From JAZSQZ01 sp045538175 (GTDB lineage Bacteria; Bacillota; Clostridia; Christensenellales; UBA1242), in assembly GCA_045538175.1 (NCBI GenBank), contig JAZSQZ010000152.1, positions 1 through 31,680 of the forward strand: a stretch of 31,680 nucleotides of DNA, read 5' to 3'. The notes beneath the pieces are model-generated. The model did no database searches. It was not told where the DNA came from and worked only from the letters and a program-made list of their open reading frames with translations. Both the position numbers and the translations under genes were made by a program. Shown here in pieces: positions 13,449 to 19,845 of the stretch. Each line of letters starts with the position of its first letter. Position 1 is the first letter of the stretch.

Positions 13449-13940
13449 ATGAGCGAAAATCTTACATTAAAGAAAGAGATTGTTGCAGAATTTATTGAAA
13501 AATACAAAAATGCAAAATCAGTTATCTTCGTAAGTTTCAAAGGTATCACAGTTGCACAAGATACAAAACTTAGAAAAAGTTTTAGAGAAAACAATGTAGA
13601 ATACAAAATCTACAAAAACCGTTTAATCATTAAAGCTTTAGAACAACTTGGCGTAACAGGATACGATGCAAAACTTTTAGAAGGAACAACTTCAGTTGTT
13701 TTCTCACCAGACGAAGTAACCGGTGCTAAAATCTTATTCGAACAAAACAAAGAAATCAAAGTAATGGAAGCAAAATTCGGTGTTGTAAACGGCGAAATTA
13801 CTGATGCAAAACAAATCGAAGTTCTTTCAAAAACACCAAACAAAGAAACTCTCATTGCTATGCTTATGGGTATGCTTAATGCACCTGTTTCAGCCCTTGC
13901 AAGAGCATTAAACGAAATTGCAAAAAAAGAAGCAAACTAA
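13449..13940 (+). CDS. rplJ: Ribosomal protein uL10
   Basis: uL10 carries the L7/L12 dimers on the ribosomal stalk and regulates its own operon. Seen in 163 aa: LTLKKEIVAEFIEKYKNAKS, the VSFKGITVAQDTKLRKSFRENNVEYKIYKNRL block in the N-terminal rRNA-binding domain, and a C-terminal helix (about 135-163) that carries L7/L12. Two ATGs are adjacent; 13449 is chosen because AGGAGG (13438-13443) lies 5 nt away, against 2 nt for 13446. Controlled by the L10 leader and attenuator upstream; rplL follows 53 bp later. Confidence 0.96.
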   Translation: MSENLTLKKEIVAEFIEKYKNAKSVIFVSFKGITVAQDTKLRKSFRENNVEYKIYKNRLIIKALEQLGVTGYDAKLLEGTTSVVFSPDEVTGAKILFEQNKEIKVMEAKFGVVNGEITDAKQIEVLSKTPNKETLIAMLMGMLNAPVSALARALNEIAKKEAN

Positions 13941-13993
13941 TATAAATTAAAAATTAAAAGATTAAAATAAAAAATTTAAAGGAGATTATTAAA

Positions 13994-14368
13994 ATGGCAG
14001 ATATCAAAAATATCGTTGAAGAAATCAAAAAACTTTCACTTGTTGAAGTTTCAGAACTTGTTAAAGCATTAGAAGAAGAATTTGGAGTTAGCGCAGCAGC
14101 TATGGCAGTTGCAGCACCAGCAGGTGCAGCAGCAGGCGAAGCAGCAGCAGAAGAAAAGAGCGAATTTACAGTTGTACTTAAAGAAGTTGGTGCAAACAAA
14201 ATCGCAGTTATTAAAGTTGCAAGAGAAGTTACAGGTCTTGGTCTTTCAGAAGCAAAAGCACTTGTTGATGCTGCTCCTTCAACACTTAAAGAAAATGTTC
14301 CAGCAGAACAAGCTAAAGAATTCGAAGCAAAATTCAAAGAAGCTGGCGCTACAGTTGAACTTAAGTAA
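13994..14368 (+). CDS. rplL: Ribosomal protein bL12 (L7/L12)
   Basis: The multi-copy stalk protein that recruits translation GTPases. Seen in 124 aa: the N-terminal dimerisation helix pair (1-35), an Ala/Gly/Pro hinge (about 36-52), and the factor-binding C-terminal domain with EKSEFTVVLKEVGANKIAVIK and VREVTGLGLSEAKALVD-type elements, ending GATVELK. AAAGGAG lies 9 nt before the ATG. A terminator follows, and rpoBC do not, although this is their usual place. Confidence 0.97.
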   Translation: MADIKNIVEEIKKLSLVEVSELVKALEEEFGVSAAAMAVAAPAGAAAGEAAAEEKSEFTVVLKEVGANKIAVIKVAREVTGLGLSEAKALVDAAPSTLKENVPAEQAKEFEAKFKEAGATVELK

Positions 14369-14376
14369 TTATCTAA

Positions 14377-14403
14377 AAAAACTTCCATTTGGAAGTTTTT
14401 TTT
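14377..14403 (+). terminator. rplJ-rplL terminator
   Basis: AAAAACTTCC (14377-14386) with GGAAGTTTTT (14391-14400), loop ATTT, and further T residues. Confidence 0.92.
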
Positions 14404-14545
14404 ATTTGTTAAAAAGTTTCAAAATAAAATTAAATTTGGGGTTTTTCTTTTTTAAAACTACAAAAACAATCAACTTTATCTAAAATATACTTCTTGCGAC
14501 TTTTTCCTACAAAAAACACCAAAAGTTGCCAAATACCGACAAAAT

Positions 14546-14573
14546 TTGCAATCGTGAAATTTTGAATTATATC
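14546..14573 (+). promoter_or_regulatory. Possible spo0A promoter
   Basis: TTGCAA (14546-14551) and TATATC (14568-14573), 16 bp apart, within the 259-bp region between the rplL and spo0A genes. The rest of that region shows no other clear signal. Confidence 0.4.
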
Positions 14574-14627
14574 TTGCATTATGGTAAACTTTTCTTGTTG
14601 GTAAAAAAAGGAAAATTTGGAGGAAAA

Positions 14628-15407
14628 ATGGAAACCGAAATTACTAAGTCAAAGTTTTTGATTGTTGACGACAACGAATCCCAAAGAAAAAACCTTGTTG
14701 ATTTTTTACAAGCCGAAAATATACCAAACATTACCGATTGTGGTGATGGAGCAGAAGCCTTAGCTTTTTGCGAAAACGAAAAACCAGATTTTATTATTTG
14801 TGATTTGGTTTTACCAACCCTTGACGGTTTTGAACTTTTAGAAAAAATTTCAAACAGTACGATTATAGAAAACAAACCAAAGATTATTATAACATCTTCT
14901 CTTAAAAACGAATTGTTTGCACAAAAGGCTGTCGAACTTGGAGCGTCTTATTATATGGTAAAGCCTGTGTCAAACGAAGTGCTTTTAAAAAGGATTAAAG
15001 ATATTGTAAGTGTACCTAGTGTTGTTGAGCCTGAACCTGTTGTAAGAAACTCTAAAAACAGACTGCTTGACGAAAAGATTAGCAACATATTTATAACAGT
15101 TGGTATTCCGGCACACATCAAAGGTTATCAATTTTTAAGAGAAGCCATTAAGATGGCAATTGATAATCCTGAGATTATAAACTCTATCACAAAACAACTT
15201 TATCCTTCAATTGCTGTGCATTTTGAAACAAGTGCAAGCAAGGTCGAAAGAGCAATTAGACACGCAATAGAAGTTGCGTGGAATAGGGGAAAGATAGAAA
15301 ACATAAACAACTTATTCGGTATTAAAGTATATAATAGTAATGAAAAACCTACCAACGGAGAGTTCATTGCACTTGTTGCCGATAAGATGCTTATAGAAGG
15401 CGCATAA
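14628..15407 (+). CDS. spo0A: Spo0A, sporulation master response regulator
   Basis: Spo0A, once phosphorylated through a phosphorelay, binds 0A boxes and commits Firmicutes to sporulation. Seen in 259 aa: a full receiver (8-122) with acidic pair D14/D15, phosphoacceptor D59 (ICDLVLP), T89 and K112 (MVKP); then a linker and the Spo0A DNA-binding domain (about 145-259), with VGIPAHIKGYQFLREAI, TKQLYPSIA, and the recognition-helix region SKVERAIRHAIEVAWNRG, then KPTNGEFIALVADK. Start ATG 14628, 6 nt after GGAGGA; the upstream frame to 14526 is not family-like. It is not next to spoIVB, its usual neighbour, and stands alone between rplL and a zinc-ribbon gene. All functional residues are intact, so it should be active. 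Confidence 0.96.
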   Translation: METEITKSKFLIVDDNESQRKNLVDFLQAENIPNITDCGDGAEALAFCENEKPDFIICDLVLPTLDGFELLEKISNSTIIENKPKIIITSSLKNELFAQKAVELGASYYMVKPVSNEVLLKRIKDIVSVPSVVEPEPVVRNSKNRLLDEKISNIFITVGIPAHIKGYQFLREAIKMAIDNPEIINSITKQLYPSIAVHFETSASKVERAIRHAIEVAWNRGKIENINNLFGIKVYNSNEKPTNGEFIALVADKMLIEGA

Positions 15408-15444
15408 AAAATATAAAAATATATATAAATATATATAAAAAATA

Positions 15445-15474
15445 GTGGACTTTTTTGTAGTTTGTAACTATAAT
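15445..15474 (+). promoter_or_regulatory. Promoter of the acidic-tail zinc-ribbon gene
   Basis: TGGACT (15445-15450) and consensus TATAAT (15469-15474), 18 bp apart; start near 15481. Confidence 0.65.
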
Positions 15475-15504
15475 ATAGGGGATTTTAACAAAGGAGACCA
15501 CCTT

Positions 15505-16050
15505 ATGAAAGAACAAAAAAATCAAACTTATATCAGATGCCCAAGATGCGAACTTAACTATATCTTAAAAAAGGATAAATTTTGTAATGTTTGCAAACTT
15601 GAAATGAGAGCACAAGGCACACTCGGTGTTGACGAAAACTTGGACCTTGAACTTTGTCCTGTTTGTAAAGTTAACTATATCAACTTTGATGAAGATATGT
15701 GCGCTGCTTGTGCAAAAGAAAAAGCTCTTGAAGATGGCTTAGTTGATGAAGATGACGACAACGAAGGTGTATGGAGCAAACAATATCACTCTCACGATGA
15801 TGACGACGATTATATCGTAGGTGATGATGAAGAAACAGGTGATATGGTTTCTATCACAGACTTAGACGATGCTCCACTTGATACAGATGACGATTTAGGT
15901 TTGGATTTGGACGATGACTTAGATGATGATAAGTTAGACGACGAAGACGAAACTTTTGATAGTGATTTTGATGATACTTTTGACGATGGTTTTGACGACG
16001 ACTTTGATGATGACGAAGACGAAAAACCAGCAAAAAAGAAAAAGAAATAA
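15505..16050 (+). CDS. Zinc-ribbon protein with long acidic C-terminal tail (181 aa)
   Basis: Start ATG 15505 follows AAGGAG by 9 nt. Residues 1-72 carry two zinc-ribbon modules, each two CxxC pairs: CPRC and CNVC, then CPVC and CAAC. From about residue 80 to 172 the chain is a run of Asp and Glu with Leu/Phe spacers (DLDD, FDDD repeats), ending with a short basic tail of lysines. This architecture resembles nucleic-acid mimics such as the acidic tail of RNA polymerase delta subunit, but the N-terminal ribbon is different and I do not recognise the family. It might interact with RNA polymerase or ribosomes; this is inference only. Single-gene unit with its own promoter and terminator. Confidence 0.82.
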   Translation: MKEQKNQTYIRCPRCELNYILKKDKFCNVCKLEMRAQGTLGVDENLDLELCPVCKVNYINFDEDMCAACAKEKALEDGLVDEDDDNEGVWSKQYHSHDDDDDYIVGDDEETGDMVSITDLDDAPLDTDDDLGLDLDDDLDDDKLDDEDETFDSDFDDTFDDGFDDDFDDDEDEKPAKKKKK

Positions 16051-16051
16051 T

Positions 16052-16075
16052 AAAACACCCTTATGGGTGTTTTTA
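16052..16075. terminator. Bidirectional terminator
   Basis: AAAACACCC (16052-16060) with GGGTGTTTT (16065-16073), loop TTAT, with T residues on the plus side and an A-rich stretch on the other side. It separates the zinc-ribbon gene from the converging DUF1540 gene, whose stop codon overlaps it. Confidence 0.85.
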
Positions 16076-16381
16076 TTTTTTCTTGTAAGTTATGCATTTT
16101 GCAATATCTTTTATTTCGTTTATTGTAATTCCGTTTGCAATACATTTTCCACTTCGGTTAAAAAGACATTTTGTTTCGCATTTCATATTTATATCTTTTA
16201 AGTGTCTATAATCTTTTATGTCTGGTGGGGTATCGCTAAATATTTGTTTGCTTATATCAATCTTTTCTTTTCCTTTTTCAAAACAATCGCAGGTGTTGTT
16301 TTTATTTATGTTTAGTTTGTCTACAAGACAGGTCAACCCTTCGTTAAACTTACAATCTGTTTTTCTGCATCTAATATCCAT
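16073..16381 (-). CDS. DUF1540 protein, two cysteine-rich modules (102 aa)
   Basis: Two copies of the DUF1540 pattern are seen. The first is C-x4-C-x-FN-x4-C-x8-I-N with CDCF downstream (residues 5-35); the second is C-x3-C-LFN-x4-C-x-A-x2-I-x-I with a later CITY (about 68-100). DUF1540 domains are short metal-binding-like modules of Clostridia, of unknown role. The start follows AAAGGA by about 8 nt. A spacer of about 30 polar residues joins the modules. Its upstream region (16382-16441) is very AT-rich, with an inverted repeat, and divergent from the rplI promoter. Confidence 0.8.
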   Translation of the reverse strand: MDIRCRKTDCKFNEGLTCLVDKLNINKNNTCDCFEKGKEKIDISKQIFSDTPPDIKDYRHLKDINMKCETKCLFNRSGKCIANGITINEIKDIAKCITYKKK

Positions 16382-16441
16382 AAAATATTCCTTTTATAAA
16401 AATATTAACTTTTTAATATTTTTTATACTTTAAATTTGGGT

Positions 16442-16470
16442 TTGACATACTTGTTAAATTTTTATATACT
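16442..16470 (+). promoter_or_regulatory. rplI promoter
   Basis: Perfect TTGACA (16442-16447) and TATACT (16465-16470), 17 bp apart. Confidence 0.82.
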
Positions 16471-16488
16471 AAAAATAGGAGATAAATT

Positions 16489-16932
16489 ATGAAAGTACTT
16501 TTATTACAAGATGTTAAAGGAACAGGAAAGAAAGGCGAAATCGTAAACGTAAACGACGGTTATGCTAAGAACTTCCTTATAAAAAAAGGCGTTGCAAAAG
16601 TTGCAGATGCAACAGCAATCAACGACTTAAATGGTAAAAACGAAGCAAAAGCAAGACAAATCGAACTTGCAAAACAAGCAGCAAACGCAACTGCAGCAAA
16701 ACTTAATGGCGCAAACATTACAGTTTCAGCAAAGGTTGGGGCAGACGGCAAAATGTTTGGTGCAGTTACAAGTAAGGAAATTGCTGAAGAACTTGTTAGA
16801 CTTGGCTATGATGTTGATAAAAAACAAATCTTACTTGATAGCAGTATTAAGATGACAGGAAGTTATCAAGTTGAAGTTAAACTTTATTCTGGAATCTTTG
16901 CAAAATTCAACCTTACAGTTGTAGGAAAATAA
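16489..16932 (+). CDS. rplI: Ribosomal protein bL9
   Basis: bL9 reaches from the L1-stalk region toward the neighbouring ribosome and affects frame maintenance. Seen in 147 aa: MKVLLLQDVKGTGKKGEIVNVNDGYAKNFLIKKG, the N-terminal domain signature, a long charged helix (about 40-75), and a C-terminal domain with GKMFGAVTSKEIAEEL. Length is typical (147-150). AGGAG sits 7 nt before the ATG. Alone, with its own promoter and terminator: the usual neighbours rpsF, ssb, rpsR and dnaB are not here. Confidence 0.97.
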   Translation: MKVLLLQDVKGTGKKGEIVNVNDGYAKNFLIKKGVAKVADATAINDLNGKNEAKARQIELAKQAANATAAKLNGANITVSAKVGADGKMFGAVTSKEIAEELVRLGYDVDKKQILLDSSIKMTGSYQVEVKLYSGIFAKFNLTVVGK

Positions 16933-16940
16933 AAATAAAA

Positions 16941-16971
16941 AAAGACACGAATTATCGTGTCTTTTTTTAAT
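16941..16971. terminator. Bidirectional terminator after rplI and the yugP pair
   Basis: AAAGACACGA (16941-16950) with TCGTGTCTTT (16955-16964), loop ATTA, a T run after it and an A-rich stretch before it. It can end both rplI and the convergent metallopeptidase gene. Confidence 0.85.
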
Positions 16972-17689
16972 CGTTATTTCTATGTCTTGCGACAAAAAGT
17001 AAAAATCTTAATAAGTTTAAAATTGCCATTACAAGTGCTGCAACATAGGTTAGTGCTGCTGCTTTTAAAACTTTTTTTGTACCGACAAGTTCTTCTTCGT
17101 CTAGTGTGCCTGTGCCCCTGAGTAATTGTACGGCTCTTTTTGAAGCATTAAATTCAACAGGTAAGGTAAACAGTGAGAACAATACGGATAATCCAAAGAA
17201 ACCGATTCCAGCCCAAACAAAAATGTTGCCGATAAATGTATCAGTTGCAGCAAAGTTTAAGCAGATACCGATAATTACAAGTGGCCATAGAAGTTGTGAA
17301 CCAACATTACAAACAGGAACAAGTGCTGTCCTTATTCTGTAAGGGACATAGCGTTTTTGTTTTTGTAGGGCGTGTCCAAACTCGTGGCAGGCAATTCCAA
17401 GGGAAGCAATAGAACTTGAATCATAGTTGTCTTCTGACAAACAAATGACTTCTTTTTTAGGGTCATAGTGATCGGTTAGGTTACCACTGACTCTTTTTAC
17501 TTTAATGTGTGATAGTCCTGAGCCGTCTAAGAGTTGACGAAGCAAGTCGCAAGCAGTAATTCCTGTTTTTGCATAAACCCTTGCGTAGTTGCTGTATTCG
17601 ATTGAAACTTTTGCTTGGGCATATATTGCAAAAATCATACCTGGTAGCAATATTATACCCATAAGATAATATTCCCAATAAGCAAACAT
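16967..17689 (-). CDS. yugP: YugP-type membrane zinc metallopeptidase, copy 2 (240 aa)
   Basis: YugP (Zn_peptidase_2 family) is a membrane-embedded zinc protease of unknown substrate in Firmicutes. Seen: an N-terminal membrane segment (about 7-25), HEFGH zinc motif (102-106) in ACHEFGHALQ, two central membrane helices (about 133-178), LPVEFNASKRAV with the conserved acidic residue that is the likely third zinc ligand, and a C-terminal hydrophobic segment (about 211-232). The start ATG 17689 is one base after the stop of the upstream copy; its SD AGAAGGAG lies within the end of that gene, so translation is probably coupled. About 34% of residues look alike in the two copies by eye; this is an estimate. 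Confidence 0.9.
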   Translation of the reverse strand: MFAYWEYYLMGIILLPGMIFAIYAQAKVSIEYSNYARVYAKTGITACDLLRQLLDGSGLSHIKVKRVSGNLTDHYDPKKEVICLSEDNYDSSSIASLGIACHEFGHALQKQKRYVPYRIRTALVPVCNVGSQLLWPLVIIGICLNFAATDTFIGNIFVWAGIGFFGLSVLFSLFTLPVEFNASKRAVQLLRGTGTLDEEELVGTKKVLKAAALTYVAALVMAILNLLRFLLFVARHRNND

Positions 17690-17690
17690 A

Positions 17691-18410
17691 TTATTTTCTC
17701 CTTCTTAGCTTTCTAATTAGATTTATTCCCATCATCGTTGCTATGAAATCTGCAACATAGGTTGCTGCGGCAGTATTTAGAACTTTTTTTGCCATTTTTA
17801 ATTCGTCTTGATTTAAGATTCTTTGTTCTTCTAAAATTCTCATTGCTTTGTTTGATGCGTTATATTCAACAGGTATTGTAAGAATTTTATACAAAAAGCC
17901 ACAACCCAAAACACCTAAGGCTGAATATATAACAGTCCAACCGATTTCGATATATTCTTCTGTTGCAAAAATCATTATAAATCCTACAATTAAGGCAAGT
18001 ATAACAAATCTTGCAAAAAAGTTAAATATCTTTCCGGTGCTATGATATAGACCAAACATCAATGGATTTCTTGAATGTTGGAGTGAATGTCCAAATTCGT
18101 GTGCGACAACTGCTATTGCTGAAACTGACGTGTTTTGATAAGTGCTGTTTGATAAGGCAATCATTTTCTTTTTAGGAACATAACAATCTGTAAGTTCGCC
18201 GTCAATTCTTGCGATTTCTAGTTTTTTTACATTTTCAAGTTCTTTCATAATAACAATAAATTGTTCAGGCGTTACGCCCATATGATTTCGAACTTGATCG
18301 TACTTATCAAAAGTATCTTTAAAGAAACTTCCTGCACCTGTTATAAATGCAAGAAGAAGTGCAAGAGCAACAATCACACCTATTACAATGTAAATGATGT
18401 ATTCTTCCAT
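17691..18410 (-). CDS. yugP: YugP-type membrane zinc metallopeptidase, copy 1 (239 aa)
   Basis: A paralogue of the next gene downstream, with the same plan: N-terminal membrane segment (about 4-24), HEFGH (104-108) in VAHEFGHSLQ, two membrane helices (about 133-180), IPVEYNASNKAM with the third-ligand acidic residue, and a C-terminal segment ending in RKLRRRK. Both copies keep the zinc residues, so both should be active. The gene has no SD; TATAAT (18417-18422) lies exactly 6 nt before the ATG, with TTGTCT 17 bp further upstream, so its mRNA should begin at the ATG. The YugP pair is probably transcribed as one unit; the 330-aa gene upstream is 35 bp away. Confidence 0.9.
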   Translation of the reverse strand: MEEYIIYIVIGVIVALALLLAFITGAGSFFKDTFDKYDQVRNHMGVTPEQFIVIMKELENVKKLEIARIDGELTDCYVPKKKMIALSNSTYQNTSVSAIAVVAHEFGHSLQHSRNPLMFGLYHSTGKIFNFFARFVILALIVGFIMIFATEEYIEIGWTVIYSALGVLGCGFLYKILTIPVEYNASNKAMRILEEQRILNQDELKMAKKVLNTAAATYVADFIATMMGINLIRKLRRRK

Positions 18411-18416
18411 ATAATT

Positions 18417-18445
18417 ATTATAACTACTTTTTTTAGTTTAGACAA
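18417..18445 (-). promoter_or_regulatory. yugP pair promoter (leaderless type)
   Basis: Minus strand: TTGTCT, 17 bp, TATAAT, then six bases to the ATG at 18410. The promoter overlaps the 3' untranslated gap after the 330-aa gene. Confidence 0.75.
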
Positions 18446-19438
18446 CTATTCATTTAATATTATATTTTCAATTTTGTTTTCTTTAATTTCTATATCAAAT
18501 TCTTTTGCTGTAAAAACATTGTTATCTTTGTATATAAGGCAAACTTTGTTTTCATCTAAATCACAAAATGGAGAAGGAGTAATTTTTATAAAGTCGTTGA
18601 AGTATGTTTCTATGTGATTGTCTGTAAGGGCGCTTGATAGTTTGTGGGAAAGATAATTTCTTGCAAGTTTAAAATTCTTTACTTTTACTGCTTCAAAAAA
18701 GGCATAGGGGATAAGTGTTGTGTTTGTTATTATGTTTGGTTTTTTATCGTTATAAGTTAGGGTAATATTTCTAGTTGTTGTTTTTTTTGTTATGTCGTAT
18801 TCGATAAGCTTTCCGTGTCCTGCCATATCAAAAAGTGGTGAGTGAATTGTAATCTTATCTTTTCCATATTCTATATGATTTATGTCTAAGTTATCTATTA
18901 TTTTATAATTATCATCATATTTTAAGGTCAAAATTTCGCTTCTCTCGCCAATAAACTCAACAAAGATTAAATCTCTTGTTGAACTTATTTTATAATCTAG
19001 GCAATCAAAATCAAGTGTTTTATAATAGATATTATTATCTGTGTTTATAGAAAAAACACAGGGTTTTCCAATAGACAAAAGTGCTTCGTGTTTTTTGTTA
19101 TTTAGAGTTATTGTTTCTTTTTTTGTTTTTAGTGTTGGTGTTTTAAAAATCAAAAATGGTTTTAAGTTTATGTGTAAAAAATTGTTTTTATAAATTGTTA
19201 TTGATGTTTTTTCTGGGTCGTTTTTATAAAGATCTTTTAGGTTTATGTTTGCTGTTGCTGGTATTATTTTTTGTGTTAGAAATGTCGAATTTAGTGGGTA
19301 GTAAGAAACACAAAAACTTTCTTCATTTTCTACTTTTAAAAACAAATTGTCACACTTGTTGTTTAATACCTTTTCGATGTTGTTAATTTTTATAACACAA
19401 GGAAAGGGTGAAGATATTTTTACTATAAAATTATTCAT
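18446..19438 (-). CDS. Protein of unknown function (330 aa)
   Basis: Start ATG 19438 follows AGGAGT by 4-5 nt. The protein is rich in Lys, Asn, Ile, Asp and Thr, with many alternating hydrophobic strands, so it is probably mainly beta. There is no signal peptide or membrane segment that I can see. Motif-like parts: SSPFPCVIKIN at the N-terminus, FIGERSEILTLKYDDNYKI (about 157-175), HSPLFDMAGHGKLIEYDI (about 207-224), then a helical EAVKVKNFKLARNYLSHKLSSAL (about 256-278) and a C-terminal beta-rich end. I do not recognise a family. It is 35 bp upstream of the yugP pair on the same strand, but that pair has its own promoter, so a functional link is uncertain. Confidence 0.75.
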   Translation of the reverse strand: MNNFIVKISSPFPCVIKINNIEKVLNNKCDNLFLKVENEESFCVSYYPLNSTFLTQKIIPATANINLKDLYKNDPEKTSITIYKNNFLHINLKPFLIFKTPTLKTKKETITLNNKKHEALLSIGKPCVFSINTDNNIYYKTLDFDCLDYKISSTRDLIFVEFIGERSEILTLKYDDNYKIIDNLDINHIEYGKDKITIHSPLFDMAGHGKLIEYDITKKTTTRNITLTYNDKKPNIITNTTLIPYAFFEAVKVKNFKLARNYLSHKLSSALTDNHIETYFNDFIKITPSPFCDLDENKVCLIYKDNNVFTAKEFDIEIKENKIENIILNE

Positions 19439-19510
19439 ACATACTCCTATTTATATTTATGAATAATTATTTTTTTGTATGTGTTTTGTTTTGCTGTAAA
19501 TAATTGTTTT

Positions 19511-19783
19511 ATGGACGAAACAAAAAAAATTATTAAATTTAAAAAATGTGAAATCAGCGAAAGCGAAATCAACGCTTTGTTTTTAGGACTTATAAAACTT
19601 ATAAAAAGAAAAGCTGAAGATGGTATAAGCTTAAGTCTAAAAAGAGAGTGTGCATTTGCAACAGAAAGGAATTTATACTTAGAAGAAAAACTAAGGGAAA
19701 GAGAAAAAGAGATTTCTGTGTTAAAGGAAATAAACAAAGAGTTAAACAGAAACATACAAAAACTAAAAAAACATAAAAAATAA
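19511..19783 (+). CDS. Small coiled-coil protein of unknown function (90 aa)
   Basis: The MDETKKIIKFKK start is preferred to 19475, whose product would begin with an unlikely hydrophobic, Cys-rich extension. The protein is highly charged and helical; residues about 50-90 (EKLREREKEISVLKEINKEL) form a coiled coil, ending in lysines. It starts divergently from the 330-aa gene and lacks an SD. A TGTAAATAAT element lies 6 nt before the ATG, so the transcript may be leaderless. Its terminator (19793) overlaps the addB promoter. The length, context upstream of addB and coiled coil do not point to a known family. Confidence 0.65.
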   Translation: MDETKKIIKFKKCEISESEINALFLGLIKLIKRKAEDGISLSLKRECAFATERNLYLEEKLREREKEISVLKEINKELNRNIQKLKKHKK

Positions 19784-19792
19784 TATACACTT

Positions 19793-19813
19793 AAAAAACT
19801 TTGAAGTTTTTTT
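19793..19813 (+). terminator. Terminator after the coiled-coil gene
   Basis: AAAAAACT (19793-19800) with AGTTTTTT (19805-19812), loop TTGA, followed by T residues. AT-rich, so moderately strong. Confidence 0.65.
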
Positions 19814-19828
19814 AATTTTTGGTAGAAT
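19801..19828 (+). promoter_or_regulatory. addBA promoter
   Basis: TTGAAG (19801-19806) and TAGAAT (19823-19828), 16 bp apart, partly within the upstream terminator. The SD is GAAGGA, 6-7 nt before ATG 19846. Confidence 0.55.
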
Positions 19829-19845
19829 ACAAATGAAGGAAACAT

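Noticed and set aside
14520..14560. Possible Spo0A box near TTTTGTCGGTA on the minus strand upstream of spo0A
   Set aside because: It matches only part of the TTTGTCGAAA consensus; a match this weak is expected by chance in AT-rich DNA.
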